Made by a program: the position numbers and the translations under genes. The notes under the pieces were generated by a model, which did not search any database, was not told where the DNA came from, and saw only the letters and a list, made by a program, of their open reading frames with translations. Of a DNA stretch of 64,000 nucleotides, positions 29,654 to 39,163 are shown piece by piece. Origin of the DNA: Nocardia yamanashiensis NBRC 100130 (GTDB lineage Bacteria; Actinomycetota; Actinomycetes; Mycobacteriales; Mycobacteriaceae); contig NZ_BDCD01000014.1 of assembly GCF_001613325.1 (NCBI RefSeq), positions 186,001-250,000 on the forward strand, in the 5' to 3' direction. Numbering within the stretch: the first letter of the stretch is position 1; every line of letters starts with the position of its first letter.

Positions 29654-31009
29654 TCAGCCCGGATGGCATTCGTCGAGGATGGCGGTCACCTGTTCGGGGG
29701 TCAGGTAGTCGCCGGTGTCCTCGAAATCGCCGATGGTGTGCGGGGCATCGTCGGCGAGGCCGATGCGGATGAAGTCGTCGCCGGCCAGGGAGTGCAGCAG
29801 CCAGTTGAAGCCGGTGCGGGCGCGGGCGGCGAAGGTGCGCAGCGCCATGAGATGGTAACCGCGGGTGACGAATTGGGCCGGTGCGCCGCGTAGGCCGACG
29901 CCGAGGGGGCGGGCGAGGGCGTCGAAGCCGCCCAGGTCGACGACCATGCCGAGGTCCTTGTGCCGGTAGGGCGTGCGCGGGTTGCCGCGCAGGGTGGCGA
30001 CGATATTGTCGGCGGCGTGGCGGCCCTGACGGCTCGCGTGCTGGGCGGTGGGGGCGCAGAATTCGCCCGGGGCGGTGAGGTTCGGCACGGCCGCGGCATC
30101 ACCGCAGGCCCACACGTCCTCGAGACCGGGCACGGTGAGATCGGCGTCGGTGACGATGCGGCCCTTGATGGTGGTCGCGCCGAGATGGTCGGCGAGCGGG
30201 CTGGCGGTGACGCCCGCGGTCCACAGCACGGTGCGGGTGGGGATGACCTGACCGGTGGTGAGCGTGACCGAACGCTCGGTCACCTCGGCGGCGGACGCGC
30301 CCGCCACCAGCTCGATATCGCGGCGGGCCAGCATCTGCTTCGCACGGGCGGCCAGCCGCTCGCCGAGCTCGGGCATGATGCGTCCGCTGTGCGTGACCAG
30401 GTACCACTTCACCGCCGCCGGATCGACGCGCGGATAGTATTCGCGCGCAGCGGCTTTGGTGAGCCGGGCCAGCATCGCGGTCGTCTCGGCGCCCGCGTAA
30501 CCCGCGCCCACCGTCACGAACGTCAGCCGTTCCCGCTGCTCGGCCGGATCATCGCTGACGGCGGCCAGGTCCAGCTGGCGCAGCACGTGATCGCGCAGAT
30601 AGGCCGCCTCGGCAAGGGTTTTCATGCCGAAGCCGTGTTGCGGCAGCCCCGGGACATCGATGATCCGGGTGATCGACCCCGGCGTGAGCACGAGCTGGTC
30701 GTACTCCAGCCCGCAATGCGTGCCCGACGGCTGCCGCACCACGATGTGATTGCGCTTCGGATCGGCCCCGACCGCCAGCCCCGGCACGATCTCGGTGCGA
30801 TGCAGCACCCGCCGCAGCGATACCACCACCGCGACCGAGGTCAGCACCCCGGACGCCACCTGCGGCAGCAACGGCAGGTACAGCTGGCCGTCACTGGGAC
30901 CGACCAGGTGTATCTCCGCTTCCTCCGGCCGCAGCTTGCGCTCGAGCCGGCGGGCACATTCGACTCCGGCGAAACCACCGCCGACGATCACGATCCGTGC
31001 GGGCTTCAC
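29654..31009 (-). CDS. ndh: type II NADH dehydrogenase (NDH-2)
   Basis: 451 residues. Single-subunit, non-proton-pumping NADH:menaquinone oxidoreductase at the inner face of the membrane. The FAD site is RIVIVGGGFAGVECARRLE, the NADH site FVTVGAGYAGAETTAMLA, and the second FAD motif VWACGDAAAVP. The quinone-site AQHASRQGRHAADNI is typical. The C-terminal 60 residues form an amphipathic membrane-associating part. A short form or paralogue may exist elsewhere; this one is complete. Confidence 0.92.
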   Translation of the reverse strand: MKPARIVIVGGGFAGVECARRLERKLRPEEAEIHLVGPSDGQLYLPLLPQVASGVLTSVAVVVSLRRVLHRTEIVPGLAVGADPKRNHIVVRQPSGTHCGLEYDQLVLTPGSITRIIDVPGLPQHGFGMKTLAEAAYLRDHVLRQLDLAAVSDDPAEQRERLTFVTVGAGYAGAETTAMLARLTKAAAREYYPRVDPAAVKWYLVTHSGRIMPELGERLAARAKQMLARRDIELVAGASAAEVTERSVTLTTGQVIPTRTVLWTAGVTASPLADHLGATTIKGRIVTDADLTVPGLEDVWACGDAAAVPNLTAPGEFCAPTAQHASRQGRHAADNIVATLRGNPRTPYRHKDLGMVVDLGGFDALARPLGVGLRGAPAQFVTRGYHLMALRTFAARARTGFNWLLHSLAGDDFIRIGLADDAPHTIGDFEDTGDYLTPEQVTAILDECHPG

Positions 31010-31068
31010 CTGCTCGACGGTAGTTCATCCCCGCACGGATCGGAGTCATCGCCGCGGTGCGAGCCGCC

Positions 31069-31836
31069 TCACCGGGCCGCGCTGAAAGCCCCGTCGACCA
31101 GCACCGGCACGGTTTTCCCGGCCCCGATCTCCAACGCTATGGCCACATCATCGGCGAATCCGATAGCGGCCAGCTCCCGCCCGGATGCACTCTCACGAAT
31201 GAGCCCCGCAATATCCCCGATCCCGTCATATCCGGCTTTCGCCGCCCGCGCCTCCGAGGACAGCCCATCGACCCCGAACTCCGTGAGCGCCGAGATCACC
31301 GCCCCCGCCCCCAGCCAATCCTCGACAGCCGGCCGCAGCCCCGACTCCCCCGGCCAATGCTCCCCCGCCGCGATCACCGCCACCGGCCGCTCCGCACTCC
31401 CCCACCCCTGCCCCGCGATCCACCGCGCAACCGCCGCCGCATTGCGCAGACTCGCCGCGATAACCGGAATCCCGCTGACGGCAGCGGAAATCGCCGACCC
31501 ATTCGGCGACGGCAACACCAACCGCTCCGGCACGGGCGCCCGCCGCAATGCAGCCGGCGACAGCGACCACGGCTGCTCATCCGACACCGCCCGCCGCCCC
31601 ACCGCAAGCCGCGCACCATGCGCAGCAGCGAACTCCGCCGCATTACCGTCCCGCCACGGATACGGCAGCACCCGTGTCCCAGCCTCCACCGCCACCGACA
31701 CCGACGTCGTGAACGACAACACGTCGACCACCACGAGAGCAGCACACTCCGGCCCCAGTGCCCGCGCTCCGGTCAGCCCCCATTCGAACCGCACCCCGGC
31801 TCCGGCCTGCTTCGACCACTCCGCGAACTCGGACAT
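31069..31836 (-). CDS. 2-phosphosulfolactate phosphatase (ComB)-like protein
   Basis: 255 residues. Matches the ComB fold: VVVDVLSFTTSVSVAVEAG near the N-terminus, then RLVLPSPNGSAISAA and VIAASLRNAAAVARWI, and VAVIAAGEHWPGESGLRPAVE. ComB makes sulfolactate in coenzyme M synthesis in methanogens; in actinobacteria the substrate is unknown. The ATG at 31836 follows GGAGGCGGGG. It lies next to the kinase at 31972 on the same strand, with 135 bases between. Confidence 0.8.
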   Translation of the reverse strand: MSEFAEWSKQAGAGVRFEWGLTGARALGPECAALVVVDVLSFTTSVSVAVEAGTRVLPYPWRDGNAAEFAAAHGARLAVGRRAVSDEQPWSLSPAALRRAPVPERLVLPSPNGSAISAAVSGIPVIAASLRNAAAVARWIAGQGWGSAERPVAVIAAGEHWPGESGLRPAVEDWLGAGAVISALTEFGVDGLSSEARAAKAGYDGIGDIAGLIRESASGRELAAIGFADDVAIALEIGAGKTVPVLVDGAFSAAR

Positions 31837-31971
31837 CCCCGCCTCCACTTCCTGCACCGACCAGCCCGGCGACCGATCCGCCACTGTGCCACAGCGCAAT
31901 TGCGCCCGGCGACGATAACGATCACCCGGATCCCAGCGCATTCCATGGCGACGCCCGGCCCCGCCCACGCT

Positions 31972-32517
31972 CTATTCCGGGCGGAGACCGTCGTTGACGA
32001 AGGCGACGATCTCGTCCAGAGCGGGCCGGTAGCCGTCGGTGGTATCCACTTCCAGTGCGTCGGCCGCGATCGCGACCCGGTCGAACGCCCGCGTGGTTTG
32101 TTGTGATCCCGGAGCCGAATGTGCCCGCCGCAGCGGATTGTCCTTGCTTCGCAGCCGAATTCGCTCCGCTGCCACCTCCGGCGTCGTCGAGCAGTGCACG
32201 ATGCGGAGCCGAGCCAGCGCACGGAGCGGCTCGAGCCCCGGCCGCCAGAGCCGGTCCTGGAAGGCGGCTTCGGCGACCGTGGTGACGCCCGCGCGCAAGA
32301 GCAGTTCCAGCACGCCGAAGAAGGCCGTCATCGTCGGCACGTTCAGCGCGTCACCGGGACCGGGCGTGAAGGCCGGGGCGGCGTGCACCATGCCCTCCTT
32401 GATCTCGTCCCGGCATACCGCGGGGCAGCCGATGGCCCGGGCGAGAGCGTGCGCCAGGGTCGTCTTGCCCGCTCCCGGCGGGCCGCTCACGACGATCAGG
32501 GTCGGCAGCTCGGTCAC
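31972..32517 (-). CDS. P-loop kinase (AAA_33 / zeta-like)
   Basis: 181 residues. The Walker A motif is VVSGPPGAGKTTLAHALAR, followed by VCRDEIKEGMVHA, as in small-molecule or nucleotide-type kinases. The lid-like stretch EVAAERIRLRSKDNPLRRAH contains several Arg. The substrate is unknown. It sits 8 bases downstream of the thioesterase on the same strand and is probably co-transcribed with it. Confidence 0.8.
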   Translation of the reverse strand: MTELPTLIVVSGPPGAGKTTLAHALARAIGCPAVCRDEIKEGMVHAAPAFTPGPGDALNVPTMTAFFGVLELLLRAGVTTVAEAAFQDRLWRPGLEPLRALARLRIVHCSTTPEVAAERIRLRSKDNPLRRAHSAPGSQQTTRAFDRVAIAADALEVDTTDGYRPALDEIVAFVNDGLRPE

Positions 32518-32525
32518 CTCGCCAG

Positions 32526-32975
32526 TTATAGCCGGACGGGGAAGACCGCGCAGGTGGTGGTGGCGTGGGCGTAGAGCTTGCCGTCGGCGATGCCGATCAG
32601 GTGGGCTTCGGCGGTGGCGATGGTGCGGCCGACATGGATGGCCCGGCCGACGGCGCGTAGTTTGCCGGTGTCGGCGAGTACCGGGCGGAGCAGGTTCACG
32701 CTGAGTTGGGCTGTGGTGTAGGCGGTTCCGGCGGGCATGCGGGTCATGACGGCGGAGCCCAGGGCCGAGTCGAGCAGGGTGGCCATGTAGCCGCCGTGGA
32801 CGGTGTTCATCGGGTTGTAGAACTGTTCGCCGGGCATGCCCTCGAAGGTGGCCTCGCCGGGTTCGGCCGCGACGAGTTCGAAGTCGAGGACGGCGGAGAT
32901 GGGCGGCTGCGGGCGGCGGCCTTCGATGATGGCGCGCAGGAATTCGAGGCCGGTTTCGGCGGGGGCATCAGTCAC
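32526..32975 (-). CDS. PaaI-family acyl-CoA thioesterase
   Basis: 149 residues, single hot-dog domain. The active-site helix reads NPMNTVHGGYMATLLDSALG, with the HGG motif that positions the thioester. These enzymes hydrolyse phenylacetyl- or aromatic acyl-CoA. I chose the GTG at 32975 because it begins right before the conserved region and avoids overlap with the divergent HxlR gene, only 65 bases away. It may be the HxlR target. Confidence 0.85.
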   Translation of the reverse strand: MTDAPAETGLEFLRAIIEGRRPQPPISAVLDFELVAAEPGEATFEGMPGEQFYNPMNTVHGGYMATLLDSALGSAVMTRMPAGTAYTTAQLSVNLLRPVLADTGKLRAVGRAIHVGRTIATAEAHLIGIADGKLYAHATTTCAVFPVRL

Positions 32976-33040
32976 GTTCTCGAAGGTAGGGCGGATGCGC
33001 GCGGGCGGAGGTAGTAAATCCGGACCCGTAGCATCGAAGT

Positions 33041-33688
33041 ATGAGCGGATACGGGCAGTTCTGTGCCATTGCACGCGCGCTGGAGGTGCTCGGGGAGCGG
33101 TGGTCGCTGCTCATCGTGCGCGAACTGCTCATGGGTGAGCGGCGGTTCAACGACATTCGCCGCGGCATCCCCCGCATCTCGAAATCCATGCTGTCGATCC
33201 GGCTCAAGGAACTCGAACGCGCCGGGGTGGTGGGCCGCGACGGCGACGGCTACCACCTGACCGCGGCAGGCGCGGGATTGATGCCGGTACTGCGCGAATT
33301 GGGCATGTGGGCGACCGAATGGGATCACCGCGGCCTGCTACCCGAGCACCTGGATCCGGATTCGCTGCTCTGGGACATTCGCCGCCGGGTGGTGCCCGAA
33401 CACCTCCCGGCCGAACCCACGCTGGTCGAATTGCGTTTCCCGGCAATGGATTCCAAGCCGTACTTCCTGCTCGCCCGCGCCCCGGAGGTCACGCTCTGCG
33501 ATGAGGACGGCGGCCATCCCATCGCCTTGCGCATCGAGGCCGACCTCGACGCGCTCACCCGCTATTGGCTGGGCGAAACCAGCTGGAGTCATCTGCTGCG
33601 CACCGAGGCCGTCACCCTGACCGGCCCGGCCGACCTGCGCCGCGCCTTCCCCGGCTGGTTCGCCGGCTACCTGCTCGCCGCGAGCTGA
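33041..33688 (+). CDS. HxlR-family transcriptional regulator
   Basis: 215 residues. Residues 8-95 are a winged helix of the HxlR type: Cys8, then LGERWSLLIVRELLMGERRF and ISKSMLSIRLKELERAGVV. The single Cys8 could sense oxidants or aldehydes as in other HxlR proteins. The C-terminal 100 residues resemble an SCP2-like lipid-binding domain. It is divergent from the thioesterase, a likely target. Confidence 0.85.
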   Translation: MSGYGQFCAIARALEVLGERWSLLIVRELLMGERRFNDIRRGIPRISKSMLSIRLKELERAGVVGRDGDGYHLTAAGAGLMPVLRELGMWATEWDHRGLLPEHLDPDSLLWDIRRRVVPEHLPAEPTLVELRFPAMDSKPYFLLARAPEVTLCDEDGGHPIALRIEADLDALTRYWLGETSWSHLLRTEAVTLTGPADLRRAFPGWFAGYLLAAS

Positions 33689-33694
33689 CCCCGC

Positions 33695-34690
33695 TCAGGG
33701 CGCGATGCGCGCTCCGACGTGCAGTTCCCGCAGCGCGGTGGTCACGAATTTGCCGACGACCTCCGGCTTTTCGAGCTGCACCAGATGGCCAGCACCCGGT
33801 ACTTCGACCACCGACCGCAGGTCCGCGACATTGGCGCGCAGCGTGGCCAGCGGATCGCGACCGCTGAAACCTTCCATGTCCGGGTCGTTCTCGCCGTACA
33901 GGAAGAAGGTCGGCACCTCCACCTTGGCATCGGCGTAGGCGGCGGTCAGCTCCCAGTTGCGGTCCAGATTGCGGTACCAGTTCAGCCCGCCGGTGAACCC
34001 GGTGCGCTCGAAATCCTGTGCCAGGGTGTCGAATTCGTCCTGCGACAGCCACGGCCACGGCAGTTCCGGGGCCTGCGGCAGCACATCGAGGTAGCCGAGC
34101 CCGGGCGGGTTCTTCCAGGTGTCGAGGTAGTGGTACTCCCCGGAGAGCGAGTAGTACACCCGCGCCAGGAACCCGCGCGTATCGGCGGCCAGTTCCGGAT
34201 CGGCCACGCCCGGTTCCTGGAAGTAGGACAGGTGCAGGAAGTGCCGTTGCGCCGCCTTGGTCCAGAACTCCGACGGCGCGCGCGGCGGGCGCGGCGCGAA
34301 CGGATTGTTCAGCACCACCACCCCGTCGACCCGTTCGGGCGCCCGCAGCGACAGCTCCCACACCAGCTGCGCACCGAAATCGAGCCCGACGAACACCGCC
34401 TTGGGCGCGCCGATGTCGTCCAGCAGCGCCAGCAGATCGCCGATGACGGCCTCGTTGGTGTACGCCTCGACCTCGCCGGGCGCCTCGGTCCGCCCGTACC
34501 CGCGCAGGTCGGGGGCGATGGCCCGGTATCCCGCCGCGGCCACCTCGGCCATCTGGTGATGCCAGACGTACCAGGTGTGCGGGAACCCGTGGCAGAAGAT
34601 GACCGGATAGCCCTGCCCCTGCTCCGCGACGTGCAGCCGGATGCCGTTGGCGTCCAGGAAGCGATGCGTCAATTCCACTACCGACTCCAA
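33695..34690 (-). CDS. alpha/beta hydrolase, epoxide hydrolase type
   Basis: 331 residues. The oxyanion loop is VIFCHGFPHTWYVWHHQ and the nucleophile elbow VFVGLDFGAQLVW, with Asp (not Ser), as in epoxide hydrolases. The catalytic His is in VPGAGHLVQLEKPE. It hydrolyses epoxides, possibly of fatty acid or sterol origin. The gene is divergent from the SDR; between them is a KstR-like palindrome. It converges on the HxlR gene, 6 bases apart. Confidence 0.85.
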   Translation of the reverse strand: MESVVELTHRFLDANGIRLHVAEQGQGYPVIFCHGFPHTWYVWHHQMAEVAAAGYRAIAPDLRGYGRTEAPGEVEAYTNEAVIGDLLALLDDIGAPKAVFVGLDFGAQLVWELSLRAPERVDGVVVLNNPFAPRPPRAPSEFWTKAAQRHFLHLSYFQEPGVADPELAADTRGFLARVYYSLSGEYHYLDTWKNPPGLGYLDVLPQAPELPWPWLSQDEFDTLAQDFERTGFTGGLNWYRNLDRNWELTAAYADAKVEVPTFFLYGENDPDMEGFSGRDPLATLRANVADLRSVVEVPGAGHLVQLEKPEVVGKFVTTALRELHVGARIAP

Positions 34691-34694
34691 TTTC

Positions 34695-34708
34695 TAGAAC
34701 GTGTTCTC
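34695..34708. promoter_or_regulatory. KstR-like operator
   Basis: TAGAACGTGTTCTC contains the 12-base palindrome AGAACGTGTTCT and fits the published KstR pattern (T, two bases, AAC, two bases, GTT) except for the last base. KstR controls steroid and cholesterol breakdown in mycobacteria and rhodococci. It is placed between the hydrolase start and the SDR start. It may instead be the site of a related TetR regulator. Confidence 0.6.
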
Positions 34709-34732
34709 ATTTAACGGTAGTGTCCGGAGGTT

Positions 34733-35581
34733 GTGAGCGAAATACCCAAGATTCTCGCCGGTCGTGTGGCGGTCGTGACCGGGGCCAGCCGGGGCATCGG
34801 CAAGGGCATCGCCCTGGAGCTGGGCGCGGCCGGGGCGACCGTGTACGTCACCGGGCGCACCACCGCGCCCGGCCGGCTGCCCGGCACCGTGCACGCCACC
34901 GCCGCCGAGATCGACGAACTGGGCGGGACCGGGATCGCGGTGGTCTGCGACCACAAGGACGATGCCGCCGTCGAGGCGCTGTTCGCGCGGGTGCGCGAGG
35001 AGCAGGGCCGCCTGGACGTGCTGGTCAACAATGTCTACAACTCGCCGAGCGCCGCGCGCTGGCTGGGCCGCAAGTTCTGGGAGGTCCCGGCCAAGGCGTG
35101 GGACGAGACCTTCGATATCGGGGTCCGATCGCATTACGTGGCAAGCGTTTTCGGTGCGCCGCTGCTGATCGAATCCGGCGGGCTGATCGTGAACGTGTCC
35201 TCCCCCGGGGCCGTGCGCCACATGCACAATGCCGTTTACGGGGTCGGCAAGACCGCGCTGGACCGGCTCACCGCCGACTTCGCGCACGATCTCGCCGAGA
35301 CCGACGCCACCGCGGTGTCGATCTGGCCCGGCATCGTGGATACCGAACTGCTGCAAATGGTTCCGGCCGATGCCGAGGGCCGCCGCCTGGTCACCCTGCC
35401 CGGCGAAGGCACCTTCGATCTCGCCACCGCCGAATCCCCGCGCTTCCCCGGCCGCGCCGTAGTGGCCCTGGCGGCCGACCCGAATCGCAAGGCGCGCACC
35501 GGAAAAGCCTGGAAGGTCGCCGACCTCGCCGAGGACTACGGCTTCACCGACCTCGACGGCCGCATTCCGCGCGCCGACTGA
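34733..35581 (+). CDS. short-chain dehydrogenase/reductase
   Basis: 282 residues, GTG start. The Rossmann motif is VAVVTGASRGIGKGIALEL; the structural motif is VLVNNVYNSPSAAR (the usual NNAG replaced by NNVY, as in the DHRS1-like subgroup), and the active site is Tyr-Gly-Val-Gly-Lys in NAVYGVGKTALDRL. It probably oxidises or reduces a hydroxy/keto group of a lipid intermediate. It leads an operon with a thiolase-like and an acyl-CoA ligase gene. Confidence 0.85.
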   Translation: MSEIPKILAGRVAVVTGASRGIGKGIALELGAAGATVYVTGRTTAPGRLPGTVHATAAEIDELGGTGIAVVCDHKDDAAVEALFARVREEQGRLDVLVNNVYNSPSAARWLGRKFWEVPAKAWDETFDIGVRSHYVASVFGAPLLIESGGLIVNVSSPGAVRHMHNAVYGVGKTALDRLTADFAHDLAETDATAVSIWPGIVDTELLQMVPADAEGRRLVTLPGEGTFDLATAESPRFPGRAVVALAADPNRKARTGKAWKVADLAEDYGFTDLDGRIPRAD

Positions 35582-35626
35582 ACGCAGACGAAAACCGTTC
35601 CCGCAGAACAGGAGTACAGCAGAACA

Positions 35627-36820
35627 ATGCGACGCACATTCATCGTGGGTGTGAACATGACGCCGTTCGTCAAGATCGGTTCGCGCGAGTGGACCTACCC
35701 GCAGATGGTCGCCGAAGCCGTCAACGGGGCCCTGCAAGACGCCGGCGTGACCTACGACCAGGTGCAGCGCGCCGCCGTCGGCTACGTCTTCCAGCCGTCC
35801 GCGGCCGGGCAGCGCGCCCTCTACGACGTGGGCCTGACCGGCATTCCGATCGTGAACGTGAACAACAACTGCGCCACCGGCTCCACCGCGCTCATGTTCG
35901 CCCGCGAATGGGTCGCCGCCGGCATCGCCGATATCGCCCTCGCCGTCGGCTTCGAGCAGATGACCAAGGAGGCCATGGCGGGCCCGGCCACCAAGCCCAA
36001 GGTCACCACCGTCGACGCGCACCTGAAGGTCAATCGGGAGCTGTTCGAGTTCTCGGCCGCGCCGATCACCACCCAGTTCTTCGGCAATGCCGCCATCGAG
36101 CACATGAAGCGCTACGGCACCACGCCCGAGCAGCTGGCGGCGGTCGCGGTCAAGAACCATCAGCACTCGACGCGGAATCCCTTGGCCCAGTTCCAGGATG
36201 CGTACACCCTCGAGCAGGTGCTGGGTGACAAGCCGGTGCACGGCCCGCTGACCCGCTCGCAGTGCTCCCCCATGTCCGATGGCGCGGCCGCGGCCGTGGT
36301 CGTGAGCGAGGAGTACGTGAAGGCGCACGGCCTCGAGGCGCAGGCCATCGAAATCCTGGCGCAGGAGCTGGCCACCGACGACGGCACCTCCTTCTCCACC
36401 GGCTCCATGATCGACGTGGTGGGCGCGCCCATGACCCGCGCGGCCGCCTCGAAGGTGTTCGCGACCGCGGGCGTCGGCATCGACGAGGTCGACGTGATCG
36501 AACTGCACGACTGCTTCTCGATCAACGAGCTCATCACCTACGAGGCGCTGGGCCTGTGCGGCGAAGGCGAATCCGGCGCGCTGGTCGAATCCGGGGCCAC
36601 CACCTACGGCGGGCGCTGGGTGGTCAACCCCTCCGGCGGCCTCATCTCCAAGGGCCACCCGCTCGGCGCTACCGGGCTGGCGCAGGCCACCGAATTGTCC
36701 TGGCAGCTGCGCGGACTCGCGGGCGAACGCCAGGTCGAGGGCGCGCGCACCGCGCTCGCGCACAATCTCGGACTGGGTGGCGCGGTCGCGGTCACCCTGT
36801 ACCGCTCCGGCACGCTCTGA
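35627..36820 (+). CDS. SCP-x-type thiolase / lipid-transfer acetyltransferase
   Basis: 397 residues. The acylated Cys82 lies in VNVNNNCATGSTALMFA. The second half has ELHDCFSINELITYEALGLC (catalytic His) and GGLISKGHPLGATGLAQATE, the thiolase signatures. Members act in beta-oxidation of branched or sterol side chains. It lies in an operon behind a KstR-like site with an SDR and CoA ligase. An NADxF motif and the exact substrate cannot be told from sequence. Confidence 0.9.
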   Translation: MRRTFIVGVNMTPFVKIGSREWTYPQMVAEAVNGALQDAGVTYDQVQRAAVGYVFQPSAAGQRALYDVGLTGIPIVNVNNNCATGSTALMFAREWVAAGIADIALAVGFEQMTKEAMAGPATKPKVTTVDAHLKVNRELFEFSAAPITTQFFGNAAIEHMKRYGTTPEQLAAVAVKNHQHSTRNPLAQFQDAYTLEQVLGDKPVHGPLTRSQCSPMSDGAAAAVVVSEEYVKAHGLEAQAIEILAQELATDDGTSFSTGSMIDVVGAPMTRAAASKVFATAGVGIDEVDVIELHDCFSINELITYEALGLCGEGESGALVESGATTYGGRWVVNPSGGLISKGHPLGATGLAQATELSWQLRGLAGERQVEGARTALAHNLGLGGAVAVTLYRSGTL

Positions 36821-36850
36821 TCACCTTCGATCGCACGGAATGAGAACACC

Positions 36851-38455
36851 ATGACGACTATCGATCCCGAGGTCCGGCTGCGGATGCCGGTGCACAACGG
36901 GCACAGCCTGCTGTCGGGGCTGCGGCGGCACAAGAATTCGCCGGTGCTGACGCTGGGCGACCACGTGCTCACCGGCGGCGACGTGCTGGACGGTATCGGC
37001 CGGTATATCGACGCCTTCGCCGAGCACGGCATCGTGACAGGTTCGCCGATCGGCGTGCTGGCGCTGAACCGGCCCGAGGTGCTGTTCACCATTGCCGCCG
37101 GGCAGGTGGCCGGGCATCGGCGGACGGCGCTGCATCCCATCGGCGGGCTGGACGATCACGCGTACGTGCTGTCCGACGCGGGCATCACCACGCTGGTGCT
37201 GGATCCGCTGCCGGCGTTCGTGCAGCGGGCGCGCGAGCTGGTGGATATGGTGCCGTCGCTGACCAAGGTGCTGGTGCTGGGTCCGGTGCCGGAGGCGCTC
37301 GCGGACGTGGGCGTGGATCTGCTGGCCACCGCCGACAAGTACGAGCCGCGGCCGGTGCAGGCGGCCGAGCTGCGGCCCGACGATGTCATCTCGATCAGCT
37401 ACACCGGCGGGACCACCGGTAAGCCGAAGGGCGTGATCGGCACGGCGCAGGCCATGTCGACCATGACGCAGATCCAGCTCTCGGAATGGGAATGGCCGAA
37501 GCGGCCGAAATTCCTGATCTGCACGCCGCTTTCGCATGCGGGCGCGGCGTTCTTCGTGCCGACCGTGCTGCTGGGCGGGCAGTGCGTGGTGCTGCCGCGC
37601 TTCGACGCGGGCGAGGTGCTGAAGGCGATCGAGGAGCACAGGATCAGCGCCACCATGTTGGTGCCGTCCATGATCTACGCGCTGCTGGATCACCCCGATT
37701 CGAAGACCCGTGACCTGTCGTCGTTGGAGACCGTGTACTACGGCGCGTCCGCCATCGACCCGAATCGGTTGCAGGAGGCCATCGATCGTTTCGGGCCGAT
37801 CTTCGCGCAGTACTTCGGGCAGTCCGAATCGCCCATGGCCATCAGCTATCTGGGTAAGGAGGAGCACGACAAGGAGCGGTTGACCTCCTGCGGGCGACCC
37901 TCCAACATCCTGCGCGTGGCGCTGCTCGATCCGGAGGGCAACGAGGTCGCGCCGGGTGAGGTCGGCGAAATCTGCGTCTCCGGACCGCTGCTGGCCGCCG
38001 GTTACCTGAATCTGCCCGAGGTGACGGCGGATACGTTCAAGAACGGCTGGTTGTGGACCGGCGACCTGGCGCGGCAGGACGAGGACGGGTTCCTGTTCAT
38101 CGTCGGCCGTTCCAAGGACATGGTCGTCACCGGCGGCTTCAACGTCTTCCCGCGTGAAGTGGAAGACGTTGTGTCCGAACACCCGAAGGTTCTGAACGTG
38201 GCCGTGGTCGGTGTTCCCGACGCCCACTGGGGCGAGGCCGTCACCGCCGTCCTGGTGCTGGACGCCGCCACCGCCGCGGACCCGGCGGCCGTCGAGACCG
38301 TGACCGCCGAGATTCAGGCGGCGGTCAAGCAGCGCAAGGGTTCCGTGCAGGTGCCCAAGCATGTGCTGGTCATCGACGAACTGCCGCTGACCGGTCTGGG
38401 CAAGCCGGACAAGAAGGCGGTCCGGGTGATCGCTCAGGAACGCCTGGGCCTGTAG
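36851..38455 (+). CDS. acyl-CoA ligase (ANL superfamily)
   Basis: 534 residues. The AMP-binding P-loop is SISYTGGTTGKPKGVIG near residue 180; GQSESPMAISYLG and WLWTGDLARQDEDGF follow, and the C-terminal catalytic Lys lies in LTGLGKPDKKAVR. It forms a CoA thioester from a fatty, aromatic or sterol-derived acid. It follows the thiolase by 30 bases with an in-between GAGAAC motif. Its stop is one base from the convergent DUF1361 gene. Confidence 0.9.
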   Translation: MTTIDPEVRLRMPVHNGHSLLSGLRRHKNSPVLTLGDHVLTGGDVLDGIGRYIDAFAEHGIVTGSPIGVLALNRPEVLFTIAAGQVAGHRRTALHPIGGLDDHAYVLSDAGITTLVLDPLPAFVQRARELVDMVPSLTKVLVLGPVPEALADVGVDLLATADKYEPRPVQAAELRPDDVISISYTGGTTGKPKGVIGTAQAMSTMTQIQLSEWEWPKRPKFLICTPLSHAGAAFFVPTVLLGGQCVVLPRFDAGEVLKAIEEHRISATMLVPSMIYALLDHPDSKTRDLSSLETVYYGASAIDPNRLQEAIDRFGPIFAQYFGQSESPMAISYLGKEEHDKERLTSCGRPSNILRVALLDPEGNEVAPGEVGEICVSGPLLAAGYLNLPEVTADTFKNGWLWTGDLARQDEDGFLFIVGRSKDMVVTGGFNVFPREVEDVVSEHPKVLNVAVVGVPDAHWGEAVTAVLVLDAATAADPAAVETVTAEIQAAVKQRKGSVQVPKHVLVIDELPLTGLGKPDKKAVRVIAQERLGL

Positions 38456-38456
38456 G

Positions 38457-39146
38457 TCACGCCTGCTCGGTGCTCGGCGATCCGTACCGCAAGGTGCGGA
38501 TCAGCCGGGCGCCGCGCCGGACGCTCGCCACCCCCGCCTCCACCACGGCGCGAGTCACGAAGTGCCCCACCGCGGTTGCCACGAACACCGCCCCGATCAA
38601 CACCGGCGCCCATTCCCAGGTGAGCGCGAGCACCATCCGCTCGAGTGTCCCCCGCGGTTGCACCACCGGCTCCCAACTATTGAGCCGCACCCACCGCCCG
38701 AGGAAAACGCCCACCGCGCAAAGCAAATGAATGCACAGATACACCGGCGCCCGCCACACCTCGAGCCCCATCCGCGCCAGAAATCTGCCGAGCTCCGCCA
38801 GCACCAGGTAATACGCGACGAACCCACTGACAATGAACGCCGCATACACCGGCAGCACGGTACTCACCACCGGCCCATCCCCCACGGCCCGCACGTCATC
38901 CCGCAAATGCACCAGATCCGTCACCACATAAGGCGCATTGGGCAAGAACAGCAACAGCAACCCCACCCCGCCCCACCAGAACGGCGAGATCGGTAACCGC
39001 CCGTCTTCCACCGACTTGGCCCGAAACACCAGCAACGCCAGGATCACCGGAATCCAAGCCAGCACCGTATTCCACACCATCCACAACAAATTGCGATGCA
39101 GCACCCCCGCGAGGCTCGGCGCCACCGCATTCACCAAGTCCATCAA
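38457..39146 (-). CDS. DUF1361 membrane protein
   Basis: 229 residues with about six membrane helices. The conserved stretches LLLLFLPNAPYVVTDLVHLR and LGRWVRLNSWEPVVQP are hallmarks of DUF1361, whose function is unknown. A basic C-terminal tail faces the cytoplasm. It may be in one transcript with the zinc-ribbon gene upstream, 17 bases away. Confidence 0.85.
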   Translation of the reverse strand: MMDLVNAVAPSLAGVLHRNLLWMVWNTVLAWIPVILALLVFRAKSVEDGRLPISPFWWGGVGLLLLFLPNAPYVVTDLVHLRDDVRAVGDGPVVSTVLPVYAAFIVSGFVAYYLVLAELGRFLARMGLEVWRAPVYLCIHLLCAVGVFLGRWVRLNSWEPVVQPRGTLERMVLALTWEWAPVLIGAVFVATAVGHFVTRAVVEAGVASVRRGARLIRTLRYGSPSTEQA

Positions 39147-39163
39147 CCTATGATGCCCGCCCC

